From Actinopolyspora lacussalsi subsp. righensis (GTDB lineage: Bacteria > Actinomycetota > Actinomycetes > Mycobacteriales > Pseudonocardiaceae): 64,000 nt of DNA. The DNA is taken from NCBI RefSeq assembly GCF_900116555.1, contig NZ_FPAT01000005.1, positions 310,001 to 374,000 on the forward strand, read 5' to 3'. Both the position numbers and the translations under genes were made by a program. Shown here one piece after another: positions 1 through 8,837 of this stretch (position 1 is the first letter of the stretch; every line of letters starts with the position of its first letter). The notes below the pieces were generated by a model. It did not search any database. It had not been told where the DNA came from and saw nothing but the letters and a program-made list of their open reading frames with translations.

Positions 1-444
1 CGAACCGAATTCCGGGGCGAAGCGGCGGTCGGAACCACGAACCACGCAGCCGACGGTGTTGCGCACGGCGCTGCGGTCCGCTCGACGTTGAGGTTCCACT
101 CGACGCCACGGAATCACTCGACGTCCCGCGGGAGCGCACTGGACACCGCGGGACCACTCGGCCTCCCGGAATGCCCGGGAAGACGAGCCTCCACACCGAA
201 AAAACGCTCGGCGCCGCACACGATGTGCGACGCCGAGCGCTCCCCCTCCCCTGGTGTGACTTCGGCCCGTACCGGCTTCCCGTTCGACCGCTCCCCGAGC
301 GCGCCCACCCCGACAGCGCCCGTTGGGAAACGTCACCGGTTCTACCCGTTCGGTTCGGTGTGCCCGACGGCTCCCACTTCACTCGGGCACTCGAACACCG
401 GATCGCCGATCACGAGAACTCCGTCACACGTCTTCGCGGCACGT
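1..444. other. No gene recognised at left edge
   Basis: I see no convincing coding region here. The open frames on both strands are short, overlap one another, and lack a recognisable family or ribosome-binding site. The stretch lies downstream of the minus-strand chaplin-like gene and ends at its terminator hairpin. Confidence 0.5.
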
Positions 445-475
445 ACCGGTCCCCGCCACCGCGGCGGGGACCGGT
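445..475 (-). terminator. Hairpin terminator of the chaplin-like gene
   Basis: A perfect 13-bp stem (445-457 with 463-475) closes a 5-nt loop and starts 8 nt past the stop codon of the minus-strand gene ending at 483. There is no T-run, which is common for actinobacterial terminators. Confidence 0.7.
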
Positions 476-482
476 CGCCCGA

Positions 483-734
483 TCAGCGAATCTTGGCGTG
501 GTCGACGATGGGCGCGTTGACGCACTTGCTGTTCTGCGAGGAGCCGATGTTACCGGCGATGCCGAGCACACCGACGTTGTTCCCGCAGAGCTGGATCGGC
601 AGGACGCTGATGTTGTTGTCGTTGAGGATGTTGATGCCGTCGTTGTCATAGCTGTCGGCCATGGCGGGTGATCCCACGGCCATGAGACCGGCGGCGGCTG
701 CCGATACCGTCAGAAGGCGAAGCGACTTACGCAC
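483..734 (-). CDS. Chaplin-like small secreted protein
   Basis: This is an 83-residue secreted protein. Residues 1-26 form a signal peptide: a basic start, an Ala-rich core and a cleavage site after SPAMA. The mature part of about 57 residues is rich in Asn, Ile, Val and Gly and has two Cys, at about 50 (LCGNN) and 71 (KCVN). Chaplins (DUF320) are short hydrophobic surface proteins of mycelial actinobacteria with two Cys about 20 residues apart in a G-N-V-rich amyloid-forming domain, which this fits. No LPXTG anchor is present, so it would be a short-type chaplin released to the surface. It stands alone, with its own terminator at 445-475. The family call is by pattern only; another small Cys-containing secreted peptide is possible. 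Confidence 0.55.
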   Translation of the reverse strand: MRKSLRLLTVSAAAAGLMAVGSPAMADSYDNDGINILNDNNISVLPIQLCGNNVGVLGIAGNIGSSQNSKCVNAPIVDHAKIR

Positions 735-1126
735 GATCGGACCCCAATCTGCGATCTACTGCTACTGCCGAGCGAACCGGCTCAGCGGAAACACGAAAGT
801 TTCCCCGCAAGCTTTCCGCCGACCGGCTGTTTTCCACATTGGCATCACAGCCGGGAACCAGCGCGCGCAGTCACACCATCGAGGCAACATCACCACACGA
901 AAGTGCTGTTGCAAACAAAATGTGTCCACGGTAGCCGGATCCGCACCCGGGATTATCCACTCGAAAGAGTGTTTCAAGCGGTTCCGAGCTCACGATCACG
1001 GAGCGGCACGGAGCACGGAGTTCACGAACCGCCGAGGACGTTCCCAGCGACGTACCCGCTTCCACCACGAGCCGGTGTGCGGTCGCGCTGTGCCCGCGCT
1101 CCGTCGGCCGGAACGAAAAACCCGGT
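735..1126. other. Intergenic region, probable promoter of the chaplin-like gene
   Basis: There are 392 bases without a supported gene, between the 3' end of rnj and the 5' end of the chaplin-like gene, both on the minus strand. Bases 780-970 are clearly less GC-rich than their surroundings, as expected for a promoter and leader. GGAAAC (787-792) and GTTTCC (799-804) form a small hairpin in the presumed leader about 55 nt upstream of the start. I cannot assign a -10/-35 pair with confidence. Confidence 0.35.
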
Positions 1127-2854
1127 TCAGGAACTCACCGGAAGCACGTTGGGCACGATCATCGGACGACGCCGGTAGGTGTCGGCGACCCACTTGCCGA
1201 CCGTACGCCGCACCGTCTGCGCGATGCGGTGCGTATCGCTGATGCCCTCGGCCTCGGTCCGCGAGAGTTCCATCTCCACCAGCGGAACTACCTCGTCGAG
1301 CGCCTTGGGGTCGTCCGAGAAGCCCCGCCCCGAGACCGTCGGGGGTGATACCGCGCGTCCCGTACCGGCCTCCACCGCCACCGTGATGGAGATGAAGCCG
1401 CCCTCACCGAGCACCAGCCGATCGGACAACGTGGACTCGCCGACGTCACCGACCGAGAGTCCGTCCACGTAGACGTGTCCGACCTCGACCCGGCCCGCGA
1501 TGCTGGCGATACCGTCGACCAGGTCCACCACGACGCCGTCCTCGGCGATGACCACCCGGTCGGGTTGCACCCCGGTGAGGGTCGCCAGTTCGGCATTGGC
1601 CCGCAGGTGCCGCCACTCCCCGTGCACCGGCATCACGTTGGCCGGGCGCACCGCGTTGTACAGGTAGAGCAGTTCGCCCGCCGAGGCGTGCCCGGAGACG
1701 TGCACCTTGGCGCTCCCCTGGTGAACCACCTCGGCCCCCAACCGGACCAAGCCGTTGACGACGCCGAAAACCGCCGTCTCGTTGCCGGGAATCATCGAGC
1801 TCGCCAGGATGACGGTGTCGCCGTGCTGGATGCTGATCTGCTTGTGCTCGCCACGGGCCATCCGTGACAGCGCCGACAGCGGCTCCCCCTGCGACCCGGT
1901 GGAGACGAACACCACGGAGTCGGACGACATCTGCAGCGCCTCGTCCAGGTCGACCAGGGCCCCCTCCGGAACCCGGAGGATGCCGTGCTCGGCGGCGATC
2001 CCCATGTTGCGCACCATGGAGCGCCCCACCAGGCAGACCTTGCGCCCGTAGGAGGTCGCCACGTCGAGCACCTGCTGCACCCGGTGTACGTGGCTGGCGA
2101 AGCAGGCCACGATCACACGCTGCGTGGCTCGTCCTATCACCGAGTCCAGCACGGGGCCGATCTCGCGTTCCGGGGTGACGAAGCCGGGCACCTCGGCGTT
2201 GGTGGAATCGACCAGGAACAGATCGACTCCCTCACTGCCCATCCGCGCGAATCCCGCGAGGTCGGTCAACCGACCGTCCAGCGGCAGCTGGTCCAGCTTG
2301 ATGTCACCGGTGTGCAGCACCGTCCCCGCGGGGGTGCGGATCGCCACCGCCAGCGCGTCCGGAATCGAGTGGTTGACCGCGAAGAACTCGAGGTCGAACT
2401 CGCCGTGACTACTGCGCTGCCCCTCCTCGACCTCGACGAGCCGCGGCGTCAACCGGTGTTCCTGGCACTTGGCGGACAGCAGCGCGAGCGTGAAGCCGGA
2501 ACCGATCACCGGCAGCTCCGGACGTTGCCGCAGCAGGAAGGGCAGAGCGCCGATGTGGTCCTCGTGCCCGTGCGTGAGCACGATCGCCTCGATCTCCTCG
2601 AGGCGGTTCTCGATCGGGCCGAAGTCGGGCAGTATCAGATCCACTCCCGGGGAATCGTCCTCCGGGAACAGCACACCGCAGTCGACCACCAGCAACCGAC
2701 CGTCGTACTCGAACACGGTCATGTTCCTGCCGACCTCACCGATACCGCCGAGGGCGACCACCCGTAGCGCCCCCTCCTCCAACGGAGGCGGGGCCGGAGT
2801 CGCCGACGTCGGTGTCAGGGGATGTTTCTCGGTCGACGTTGCGCGTGCTGTCAA
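1127..2854 (-). CDS. rnj: Ribonuclease J
   Basis: RNase J is a metallo-beta-lactamase/beta-CASP ribonuclease with endonuclease and 5'-3' exonuclease activity in RNA processing and decay. The zinc-binding HGHEDH motif is at about residues 95-100, after the core segment GGIGEVGRNM, and the beta-CASP and C-terminal domains follow. I place the start at a TTG whose bases overlap the dapA stop (TTGA); GAGGTG lies 8 nt upstream. This gives 575 residues, close to the family's usual 550-560. The frame stays open upstream but would run into dapA and gives no family-like sequence. The tight coupling to dapA, with thyX further upstream, is the usual actinobacterial arrangement. Confidence 0.95.
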   Translation of the reverse strand: MTARATSTEKHPLTPTSATPAPPPLEEGALRVVALGGIGEVGRNMTVFEYDGRLLVVDCGVLFPEDDSPGVDLILPDFGPIENRLEEIEAIVLTHGHEDHIGALPFLLRQRPELPVIGSGFTLALLSAKCQEHRLTPRLVEVEEGQRSSHGEFDLEFFAVNHSIPDALAVAIRTPAGTVLHTGDIKLDQLPLDGRLTDLAGFARMGSEGVDLFLVDSTNAEVPGFVTPEREIGPVLDSVIGRATQRVIVACFASHVHRVQQVLDVATSYGRKVCLVGRSMVRNMGIAAEHGILRVPEGALVDLDEALQMSSDSVVFVSTGSQGEPLSALSRMARGEHKQISIQHGDTVILASSMIPGNETAVFGVVNGLVRLGAEVVHQGSAKVHVSGHASAGELLYLYNAVRPANVMPVHGEWRHLRANAELATLTGVQPDRVVIAEDGVVVDLVDGIASIAGRVEVGHVYVDGLSVGDVGESTLSDRLVLGEGGFISITVAVEAGTGRAVSPPTVSGRGFSDDPKALDEVVPLVEMELSRTEAEGISDTHRIAQTVRRTVGKWVADTYRRRPMIVPNVLPVSS

Positions 2855-3795
2855 CGCGATGTCACCTCGGTTGCCGCATCGGGATTGACCAGGACCAGAC
2901 CAGCATCCCACAGATCGCTGGCGATGATGCGCACCTGTTCGTCCGTGGCCGACGGCAACGGGAGCCGGGGTTGCCCCGTCTCGTAACCACACAGGCGCAG
3001 TGCCGTCTTGGAGAAGATCACACCACCGACGAAGTTCATCGACCGGTAGACCGGGAGCAGCCCGTAGTGAATCTCACGGGCGGTGGCGACGTCACCGGAC
3101 TCGTGCGCGTCCAACATCTGGCGCAGCCGGTCACCGACCACGTGACCCACCACGCTGACGAAACCGACCGCCCCGGTGGACAGCCACGGCAGGTTCAGCG
3201 GATCCTCGCCGGAGTAGTACACGAGGTCGGAATTGGCGATCACGTCGCTGCCCGCGAGCAGATCGTGTTTGGAGTCCTTGACCGCCTTGATGCGGGGGTG
3301 CTCGGCGAGCCGCTTGAGCGTCTCGGTCTGGATCGGAACCACCGAACGCGGCGGGATGTCGTAGAGCATCACGGGGAGTTCCGTGGCATCGGCGACCGTG
3401 GTGAAGTGCGAGTACAGCCCTTCCTGCGGCGGCTTGGAGTAGTAAGGGGTGACCACGAGCAGCCCGTGGGCCCCGGCCTTCTCGGCCCCGCGCGCCAGTT
3501 CCACGGAGTGCGCGGTGTCGTTCGTTCCCGCCCCCGCGACCACGGTGGCACGATCCCCGACGGCCTCGGAGACGGCACGCAGCAGCCGTTCCTTCTCCTC
3601 GGTGGTGGTGGTTGGGCTCTCACCGGTGGTGCCGTTGACGACCAGGCCGTCGTTACCCAGCCGGTCCACCAGATAACAGGCCAGCTGTTGCGCGAGAGCC
3701 GTGTCGAGATTCCCGTCCGTGTCGAACGGGGTAACCATGGCGGTGAGAACGCGCCCGAAAGGACGACCTTCGGTAGCTGTGGGACTGACGGTCAT
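2851..3795 (-). CDS. dapA: 4-Hydroxy-tetrahydrodipicolinate synthase
   Basis: DapA condenses pyruvate with aspartate semialdehyde, the first committed step to diaminopimelate and lysine. The 314 residues contain GTTGES at 55-60 (pyruvate carboxylate binding), the YDIPPR segment with the catalytic Tyr near 145, and the Schiff-base Lys near 173 in KAVKDSK. Length and motifs are complete for a TIM-barrel DapA. Its stop overlaps the TTG start of rnj, so the two are probably co-translated. The TIGR03085-type gene and thyX lie upstream on the same strand. The matching reductase gene dapB is about 7 kb away in the window. Confidence 0.96.
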   Translation of the reverse strand: MTVSPTATEGRPFGRVLTAMVTPFDTDGNLDTALAQQLACYLVDRLGNDGLVVNGTTGESPTTTTEEKERLLRAVSEAVGDRATVVAGAGTNDTAHSVELARGAEKAGAHGLLVVTPYYSKPPQEGLYSHFTTVADATELPVMLYDIPPRSVVPIQTETLKRLAEHPRIKAVKDSKHDLLAGSDVIANSDLVYYSGEDPLNLPWLSTGAVGFVSVVGHVVGDRLRQMLDAHESGDVATAREIHYGLLPVYRSMNFVGGVIFSKTALRLCGYETGQPRLPLPSATDEQVRIIASDLWDAGLVLVNPDAATEVTSR

Positions 3796-4031
3796 AACTG
3801 CTGACGCTACCCTCCGAGGAGATCATCGGACGTGCCCGTCTCGGAACTGTGTCCCGGGAACGTCCGGGCGACGGAAACATCACGACGATTCGAACCGCGG
3901 CGAGGCATTGTTCCGCGCCCGGCGGGAACAACACCCGGATTCTTCCACGACTCCGAGCGGTGAGACACATCACTCCTCGCGGTGCCCCGGGCACCGCGGA
4001 CCCGACTGCCACACCGACCGGAGCCGCTCGC

Positions 4032-4658
4032 TCAGACGCTACGGCGAAGATCCTCCACCGCCAGCACGTCGGCCTCGTTCCCCTCGAAGCTGACCTGTGC
4101 GGGCTTCCTGCCGAAGGCGTGCAGCAGGAGCTCCTCCGAGGAACCGAGGATGCGCACCGTCCGCGGCCCGTTCTTCGCGGAGATCTCGTGGCCGTCCGGA
4201 CGACGAAGCACCACACCCACCGGGCTGCGGCCGTAGAAGTACCTGGCGGTGCGGGACAACGCCTTCCAGAGGGCCTCCGAACGCTCCGGGTCCTCCGGTC
4301 GCGGCTGCCAACCCGGCTGTGCCCGGCGGACGTCCTCGTGATGCACGTAGTACTCGGCGCTGTTCACACCCTCGTTGACCGCCCCGATACCGAGTGGGTT
4401 CCACTTCGGCGGCCCCTGACGTACCCGGTCGACCAGCTCCTCCCACTGGAGTTGAGCCAGTTCGCCCCGAACACGTTCCCCGCGATCGGCCAGTGCCTTC
4501 AGTAGCTTCCCACCCGCCGCGTCCGGGCGGTGTTCGCGCACCACCAGGTGAACGGTCAGCTCACGCGTCGACCAACCGTGGCACAGCGTCGGCGCCTCCG
4601 GCCCCAACCGCTCGAACAGATCACACAATTGCTGACGTTCGTCGTTAGCCACACCCAT
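4032..4658 (-). CDS. TIGR03085-family DinB-like metal-binding protein
   Basis: This 208-residue protein looks like the actinobacterial TIGR03085 family, which shares the DinB/mycothiol-dependent maleylpyruvate isomerase four-helix fold. It starts MGVANDERQQLCDLFERLGP, followed by LCHGWSTRELTVHLVVREHRP, where the His residues correspond to the fold's metal ligands. NSAEYYVHHEDVRRAQPGW follows at about 100-120. Proteins with this fold often use mycothiol as cosubstrate, but the reaction of this family is not known. It sits between thyX and dapA on the same strand, 89 nt after thyX and about 236 nt before dapA. Only the family is clear; a metabolic role is not. Confidence 0.8.
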   Translation of the reverse strand: MGVANDERQQLCDLFERLGPEAPTLCHGWSTRELTVHLVVREHRPDAAGGKLLKALADRGERVRGELAQLQWEELVDRVRQGPPKWNPLGIGAVNEGVNSAEYYVHHEDVRRAQPGWQPRPEDPERSEALWKALSRTARYFYGRSPVGVVLRRPDGHEISAKNGPRTVRILGSSEELLLHAFGRKPAQVSFEGNEADVLAVEDLRRSV

Positions 4659-4747
4659 GCCCGCACTCTAGCCGGAACATCCGGGCGAGGTCCGCGCGAG
4701 GAGGTGATCCACGGCCCACATTGGATCGTCGAGGGTCACGAGGCGGA

Positions 4748-5500
4748 TCAGCCCTCGGTCACGTACGGACTCGAAGCCACCTCGGTGCCGTCCCGTAGTT
4801 CGGTGATCTCGAAGTCACCGAAGACGTTGGGGGCCACTCCCCGCAACTGCCTGAGGCATTCCACGGCCAGCCCGCGGATCTCCACGTCGGCGTGCTCACT
4901 GGCGCGCATCGCGACGAAGTGCCGCCAGGCGCGGTAGTTACCGGTGACGACGATGCGTGTCTCGGTGGCGTTGGGCAGCACGGCGCGGGCGGCCTGCCTG
5001 GCCTGCTTGCGGCGCAGCGTCGCCTTGGGTTCGTCGGCGAACTTGTCCTGCAGCGCCTGCTGCAGATCCGCGTAGGCCTCCAGGCCCGCCTTCGTCGCGG
5101 CCAGGAACTTCTCGTGCAGCTCGGGGTCCTCGGCGATGATGTCGGGCTCGACCATGCCCGCGTCCCGTTCGGGGACGTAACGCTGCGACAGCTGAGAGTA
5201 GGAGAAGTGCCGGTGGCGGATCAGCTCGTGGGTCAACGAACGGGAGACGCCGCTGATGTAGAAGGTCACGGTTCCGTGTTCGAGCACGGAGAGATGCCCG
5301 ACCTCCATGATGTGGTCCAGGTACCCGGCGTTGGTCGCGGTGGCGGGATTCGGTTTGCTCCAGGACTGGTAACAGGCACGACCCGCGAACTCCGCCAACG
5401 CCTGCCCCCCGTCGGCATCGGTCGACCAGTCCACGTCTTCGGGCGGGAAGAACTCGGTCTTGCCGATCAGCCGTACCTTCGGCGGAACGATCTCGGTCAC
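4748..5500 (-). CDS. thyX: Flavin-dependent thymidylate synthase
   Basis: ThyX makes dTMP from dUMP using FAD and methylene-tetrahydrofolate. The ThyX signature R-H-R-x7-S is present at about residues 95-105 in [11 protein letters not shown], and C-terminal dUMP/FAD residues follow in [16 protein letters not shown] start it at a GTG at 5498-5500 downstream of AGGAAAGGGG, which gives 250 residues, the normal length. The longer open frame adds about 25 residues of low-information sequence. It lies at the head of the thyX, TIGR03085, dapA, rnj strand run, with a divergent promoter region on its upstream side. Confidence 0.95.
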   Translation of the reverse strand: MTEIVPPKVRLIGKTEFFPPEDVDWSTDADGGQALAEFAGRACYQSWSKPNPATATNAGYLDHIMEVGHLSVLEHGTVTFYISGVSRSLTHELIRHRHFSYSQLSQRYVPERDAGMVEPDIIAEDPELHEKFLAATKAGLEAYADLQQALQDKFADEPKATLRRKQARQAARAVLPNATETRIVVTGNYRAWRHFVAMRASEHADVEIRGLAVECLRQLRGVAPNVFGDFEITELRDGTEVASSPYVTEG

Positions 5501-5756
5501 GGCGGGCGAACCCCTTTCCTGCGTACTACGGCCGGCGCGATGCCACCGGCGATGACTCCCCCGGGAGGCCCGCACCGGCGATCGGCGTGGCCACTTCCCT
5601 CGTCGAACACCCTAACGACCCCGAGTTCGCCGGTCCGACGCGCGGTACGCGGCTGCCGAACCCGATGTCTCACCGCACCGGGGCCACGCACGAGGCCGCT
5701 CTCCCGGCGACCGGTCAGGACTCGCGACACCACTCCCCCTTGCGGTGACACCAGAA

Positions 5757-5775
5757 TGACGTCATGGTGACGTCA
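5757..5775 (+). promoter_or_regulatory. Tandem TGACGTCA palindromes overlapping a start codon
   Basis: Two copies of the 8-bp palindrome TGACGTCA lie at 5757-5764 and 5768-5775. They are 11 bp apart centre to centre, about one helical turn, and are joined by TGG. The last base of the second copy is the A of the ATG of the ribbon-helix-helix gene. Paired palindromes in helical phase are typical operators for ribbon-helix-helix dimers, so autoregulation is likely. A weak -35 (TTGCGG at 5740-5745) would place a promoter across the boxes and imply a nearly leaderless mRNA. Confidence 0.55.
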
Positions 5776-6320
5776 TGGATTTGAGCTCGCACATCAGCCA
5801 GCTCCGTGAGGACCTGACGGCGGCGGCATCTATGGGGGACGAGGACACCCGACACGCCGCGACCCTGTTGGCGGGGGCGCTGGAGCCGGCTGTTCGGCTG
5901 ACCCTGATGAACGCGCTGTCCGATCTGGCCGCGGAGGTGACCACACAGCTGGACGGCCGCGTGGTCGACGTGCGCCTCGAGGGTAGGGACGTACGCGCGG
6001 TGGTGAGCGGGCCGAGCGAACACCGCCGGGAGAGCGCCGAGGAGGAGCCCCCACAACCGCCTCCCAGCGGTGACAGCGGCGACATCAGCAGAATCACGCT
6101 GCGACTGCTGGACGAGATCAAGGGGCAGGCGGAACAGGCCGCCTCCACACAGGGCGTCTCGTTGAACACCTGGGTGGCCAGGGCTGTGCAGGGGGCGCTG
6201 CACGGCAACCGGCCGCACGGCGCCTGGAGCGGTGGCGGACCGGAGCAGCCGGGCCGCTCCGGGGACTCCGGCCAGGACGTTCCCGACTCCTCCCGACTGT
6301 GGGGATGGGTCACCGGCTAG
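5775..6320 (+). CDS. Ribbon-helix-helix (HicB/Arc-type) DNA-binding protein
   Basis: This protein has 181 residues. The N-terminal part (1-80) is helical and acidic, resembling the partner-interacting regions in this actinobacterial family. A Pro/Ser/Glu linker spans about 80-105. Residues about 105-145 form a ribbon-helix-helix: ISRITLRLLDEIKGQAEQAA, then SLNTWVARAVQGALHG, the SxNxW-A pattern of HicB/Arc-type antitoxins and repressors. The Gly-rich tail looks disordered. No HicA-like toxin is adjacent. The next gene is a DUF4097 protein 186 nt downstream on the same strand, and such pairs are common in actinobacteria. No strong Shine-Dalgarno precedes the ATG, and the paired TGACGTCA boxes at the start suggest that it controls itself. 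Confidence 0.7.
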   Translation: MDLSSHISQLREDLTAAASMGDEDTRHAATLLAGALEPAVRLTLMNALSDLAAEVTTQLDGRVVDVRLEGRDVRAVVSGPSEHRRESAEEEPPQPPPSGDSGDISRITLRLLDEIKGQAEQAASTQGVSLNTWVARAVQGALHGNRPHGAWSGGGPEQPGRSGDSGQDVPDSSRLWGWVTG

Positions 6321-6506
6321 CGGCGGGGCGGTTGACGCGGATCGTCGCTCGACGTACCCCGCGAGGAGTCCCCGAGGTAGCGGGGTCACTGACCGGGGTG
6401 CGACCTCCCGGGCTGCTGGAGGGCTCAGCCGCACCGGCCCCACTCCGGTATCTCTCGGGCACACCTCGCAGCGACCCACTCAGGACTTCCCAAGGAGCAG
6501 AGCAGG

Positions 6507-7460
6507 ATGAGCGAACATTCGGAGCCGCCGCCCCGGGAACTCGTGCGTGACCATGAGTTCCGGGCCTCGGGGCCGGTGGAACTCGACCTGAGTAACGGCC
6601 TCGGCCCGATCGAGGTCGAGCTGGCGGAGTCCGAGACGGTTCGGGTGGAGGTGCGGCACGAGCCGGAGCACGGCTATCCGGACTGGCGCGGCGGGCTCAG
6701 CGGACTGCTGAACTGGGTCAGCGAGCAGTTCAACGAAACCGGCATCAAGCCCGGGAACGGACGCGGCAACGGCGGCACCCGCGAGGGAGAGCGCGCACTG
6801 AACGCGGCGGCGGAGGCGGTACAGCAGACGCGGGTGGACATGACCAACAGCCGAGTGGCCGTGCATCCGCCCACCACGGTGCCGCTGCGCTCGGTGCCAC
6901 TGGCGGTTCGGGTACACGCTCCGACCGGTTCCCGGGTCAACGCACGAACCGGGCCGGGCTCCATCCGGATCGGCGGCAGTTCGGGGCGGCTGAGCCTGCA
7001 GAGCGGTTCCGGCTCGGTACTCACCGACGAGGCAACCGGCACCGCGACCGTGCGAACCGGGTCCGGACAGGTCCGGCTCGGAACCGTGTGGGCCGGGCTA
7101 CAGGCACGCAGCGGCAGCGGAAGCATCGAGATCGCCGCGATCGAGGCCGCTTCCTCGGTGGTGACCGGCAGCGGCAGCGTGTGGCTGGGCAGGATCGCCG
7201 ACGATCTGCTGGTGCGTTCCGGCAGCGGTGACATCACCGTCGCAGCGGGAATGGCAGGGCAGGTGGAACTGATCACCGGCTCAGGAGAACTGCAGTTCGC
7301 CGTGGGACGCGGCGTCACCGCGGAGGTGGACCTGACGTCCTCGACCGGCAGCATATCCAGCGAGCTGGAGGTTTCCACGGAACCGCCCGACACGGAGCCC
7401 GCGCTGAAACTGTTCGGCCGCACCGGCAGCGGGCAGGCACTGTTGACCTCGGCTGTCTGA
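6507..7460 (+). CDS. DUF4097 beta-repeat protein
   Basis: This protein has 317 residues. Residues 1-100 form a domain that begins EFRASGPVELDLSNGLGPIEV. From about 125 to 300 the chain repeats a unit of roughly 20 residues with the core SGSGxIxI or TGSGxVxLG (RTGSGQVRLG, RSGSGSIEIA, VTGSGSVWLG, RSGSGDITVA). This is the parallel beta-solenoid pattern of DUF4097 (adhesin-like) proteins. No signal peptide or membrane segment is visible, so it probably works in the cytoplasm or as a scaffold. The start is supported by AAGGAG about 10 nt upstream. Its biochemical role is unknown; proximity suggests a link to the ribbon-helix-helix protein. Confidence 0.75.
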   Translation: MSEHSEPPPRELVRDHEFRASGPVELDLSNGLGPIEVELAESETVRVEVRHEPEHGYPDWRGGLSGLLNWVSEQFNETGIKPGNGRGNGGTREGERALNAAAEAVQQTRVDMTNSRVAVHPPTTVPLRSVPLAVRVHAPTGSRVNARTGPGSIRIGGSSGRLSLQSGSGSVLTDEATGTATVRTGSGQVRLGTVWAGLQARSGSGSIEIAAIEAASSVVTGSGSVWLGRIADDLLVRSGSGDITVAAGMAGQVELITGSGELQFAVGRGVTAEVDLTSSTGSISSELEVSTEPPDTEPALKLFGRTGSGQALLTSAV

Positions 7461-7524
7461 TCGCTCGTGCAGGTTCCTCGACCGAGTTCCGTTGTCCTCG
7501 CTTCGTGCGATCCTCCCGGGAAGG

Positions 7525-8730
7525 TCACGTCACGAGGCGCAACCCGGTGGCGAGATCACCGCGCTCTCCGACGACCACCTCGCCCAACCCGAGCCAGTCG
7601 GCCATCTCGCGCAGTGCGGCGCCCAGCTCGGAGGCAACCCGGTCGTGCTCGACGTCCGGCTCGGCGAACACCCCCGGAACGCGCAACACACCCTCCTGAC
7701 GATCGGCCTTGAGATCCACGCGCGCCACGATCCGATCGTCCAGCAGGAACGGGAACACGTAGTACCCGTACTCCCGCTGCTGCCGGGGCACGTAGATCTC
7801 GATGCGGTACCGGAAGCCGAACAGTCGCTCGGCTCTGGGGCGGAACCAGATCAGCGGGTCGAACGGACAGAGCAGTGCCCGAGCTCCGACCGAACGGGGC
7901 GTACGAGCACCGCGATGCACGTAGGCCCGATCCGACCAGCCCTCGACGGTGACGGGACGAAGCTCGCCCTGCTCGACGAGTTCGTTCACCGCCGCGCGGG
8001 AACGCTGCGAAGACAACCGGTAGTAGTCCCGCAGATCCGGCTCGGTGGCGATGCCGAACGCACGGGCGGCACGGGAGACCAGGGTCCGCACGGCCTCGTC
8101 CACCGGTGGATCCTGGGCCAGGATCTCCGGGGGCAGCACGCGCTCGACGAGATCGTAGTGGCGTTGGAAACCGCGTCGGGTGGCCGTGGTCAGCTCCCCG
8201 GCGGCGAACAGCAGTTCACAGGCGTGTTTGGTGTCCGAACGGTTCCACCAGGTGCCGGTTCCCGTCTTGGACCCGCCGATCTCGCGTTCCAACTCCGCCG
8301 CACTGACCGGGCCGCTCTCCTTCACAGCGGTACGCACCTCGTCGGTCAGTCCGGGCGCGCGCTCCAACAGTTGACGGTAGCGGCGCCGTGAGGTGTCGGC
8401 GTATTCCCGCATCCGCCAGCGCAGTAACGGCCAATCGGCCAACGGGATCAACGAGGCCTCGTGTGCCCAGTACTCCACCAGCAGACGACGGGAGCCGGGA
8501 TTCCAGGCGGCGTCGTCGAGCGACGACCTGTCGTAACCGCCGATCCTGCTGAACAGGGGCATGTAGTGGGCACGTACCGCCACGTTGACCGAGTCGAGCT
8601 GCAGCAGGTTCGTACGTCGCAGCACACGGCGCAGCCGCCCGCGGTCCGAGGTGCCGGTTGCCGGAGTGTCGGAGAATCCCTGGGCGGCCAGCGCGATACG
8701 TCGAGCCGCCGCTACACCGATCGTGCGCAT
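7525..8730 (-). CDS. YcaQ-family winged-helix DNA glycosylase-like protein
   Basis: This 401-residue protein belongs to the winged-helix family (DUF1006/HTH_42) that includes E. coli YcaQ, a glycosylase acting on interstrand crosslinks, and Streptomyces AlkX/AlkZ. Visible family segments are QLDSVNVAVRAHYMPLFSRI near residue 45, EYWAHEASLIPLADWP near 85, and a C-terminal half with LCPFDPLIWFRPRAERLFGF and the Y-G-Y-Y-VFPFLLDDRIV block. I chose the ATG at 8728-8730; three codons upstream is a TTG that would extend it slightly. It is transcribed divergently from the GNAT gene. Substrate and crosslink activity are inferred from the family only. Confidence 0.8.
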   Translation of the reverse strand: MRTIGVAAARRIALAAQGFSDTPATGTSDRGRLRRVLRRTNLLQLDSVNVAVRAHYMPLFSRIGGYDRSSLDDAAWNPGSRRLLVEYWAHEASLIPLADWPLLRWRMREYADTSRRRYRQLLERAPGLTDEVRTAVKESGPVSAAELEREIGGSKTGTGTWWNRSDTKHACELLFAAGELTTATRRGFQRHYDLVERVLPPEILAQDPPVDEAVRTLVSRAARAFGIATEPDLRDYYRLSSQRSRAAVNELVEQGELRPVTVEGWSDRAYVHRGARTPRSVGARALLCPFDPLIWFRPRAERLFGFRYRIEIYVPRQQREYGYYVFPFLLDDRIVARVDLKADRQEGVLRVPGVFAEPDVEHDRVASELGAALREMADWLGLGEVVVGERGDLATGLRLVT

Positions 8731-8837
8731 ACCGGGCAATCATGCCAGCGGGCACCGACACACCGTGTATCCGTATGCCGATCCGGTTTCGGCCACCACC
8801 ACCGACCCCGTCGGGGTGGGCACGTTAGGTTTTCGTC

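Noticed and set aside
88-651. Plus-strand open frame at the left edge
   Set aside because: It runs antisense to the chaplin-like gene and over its terminator and has low-information composition.
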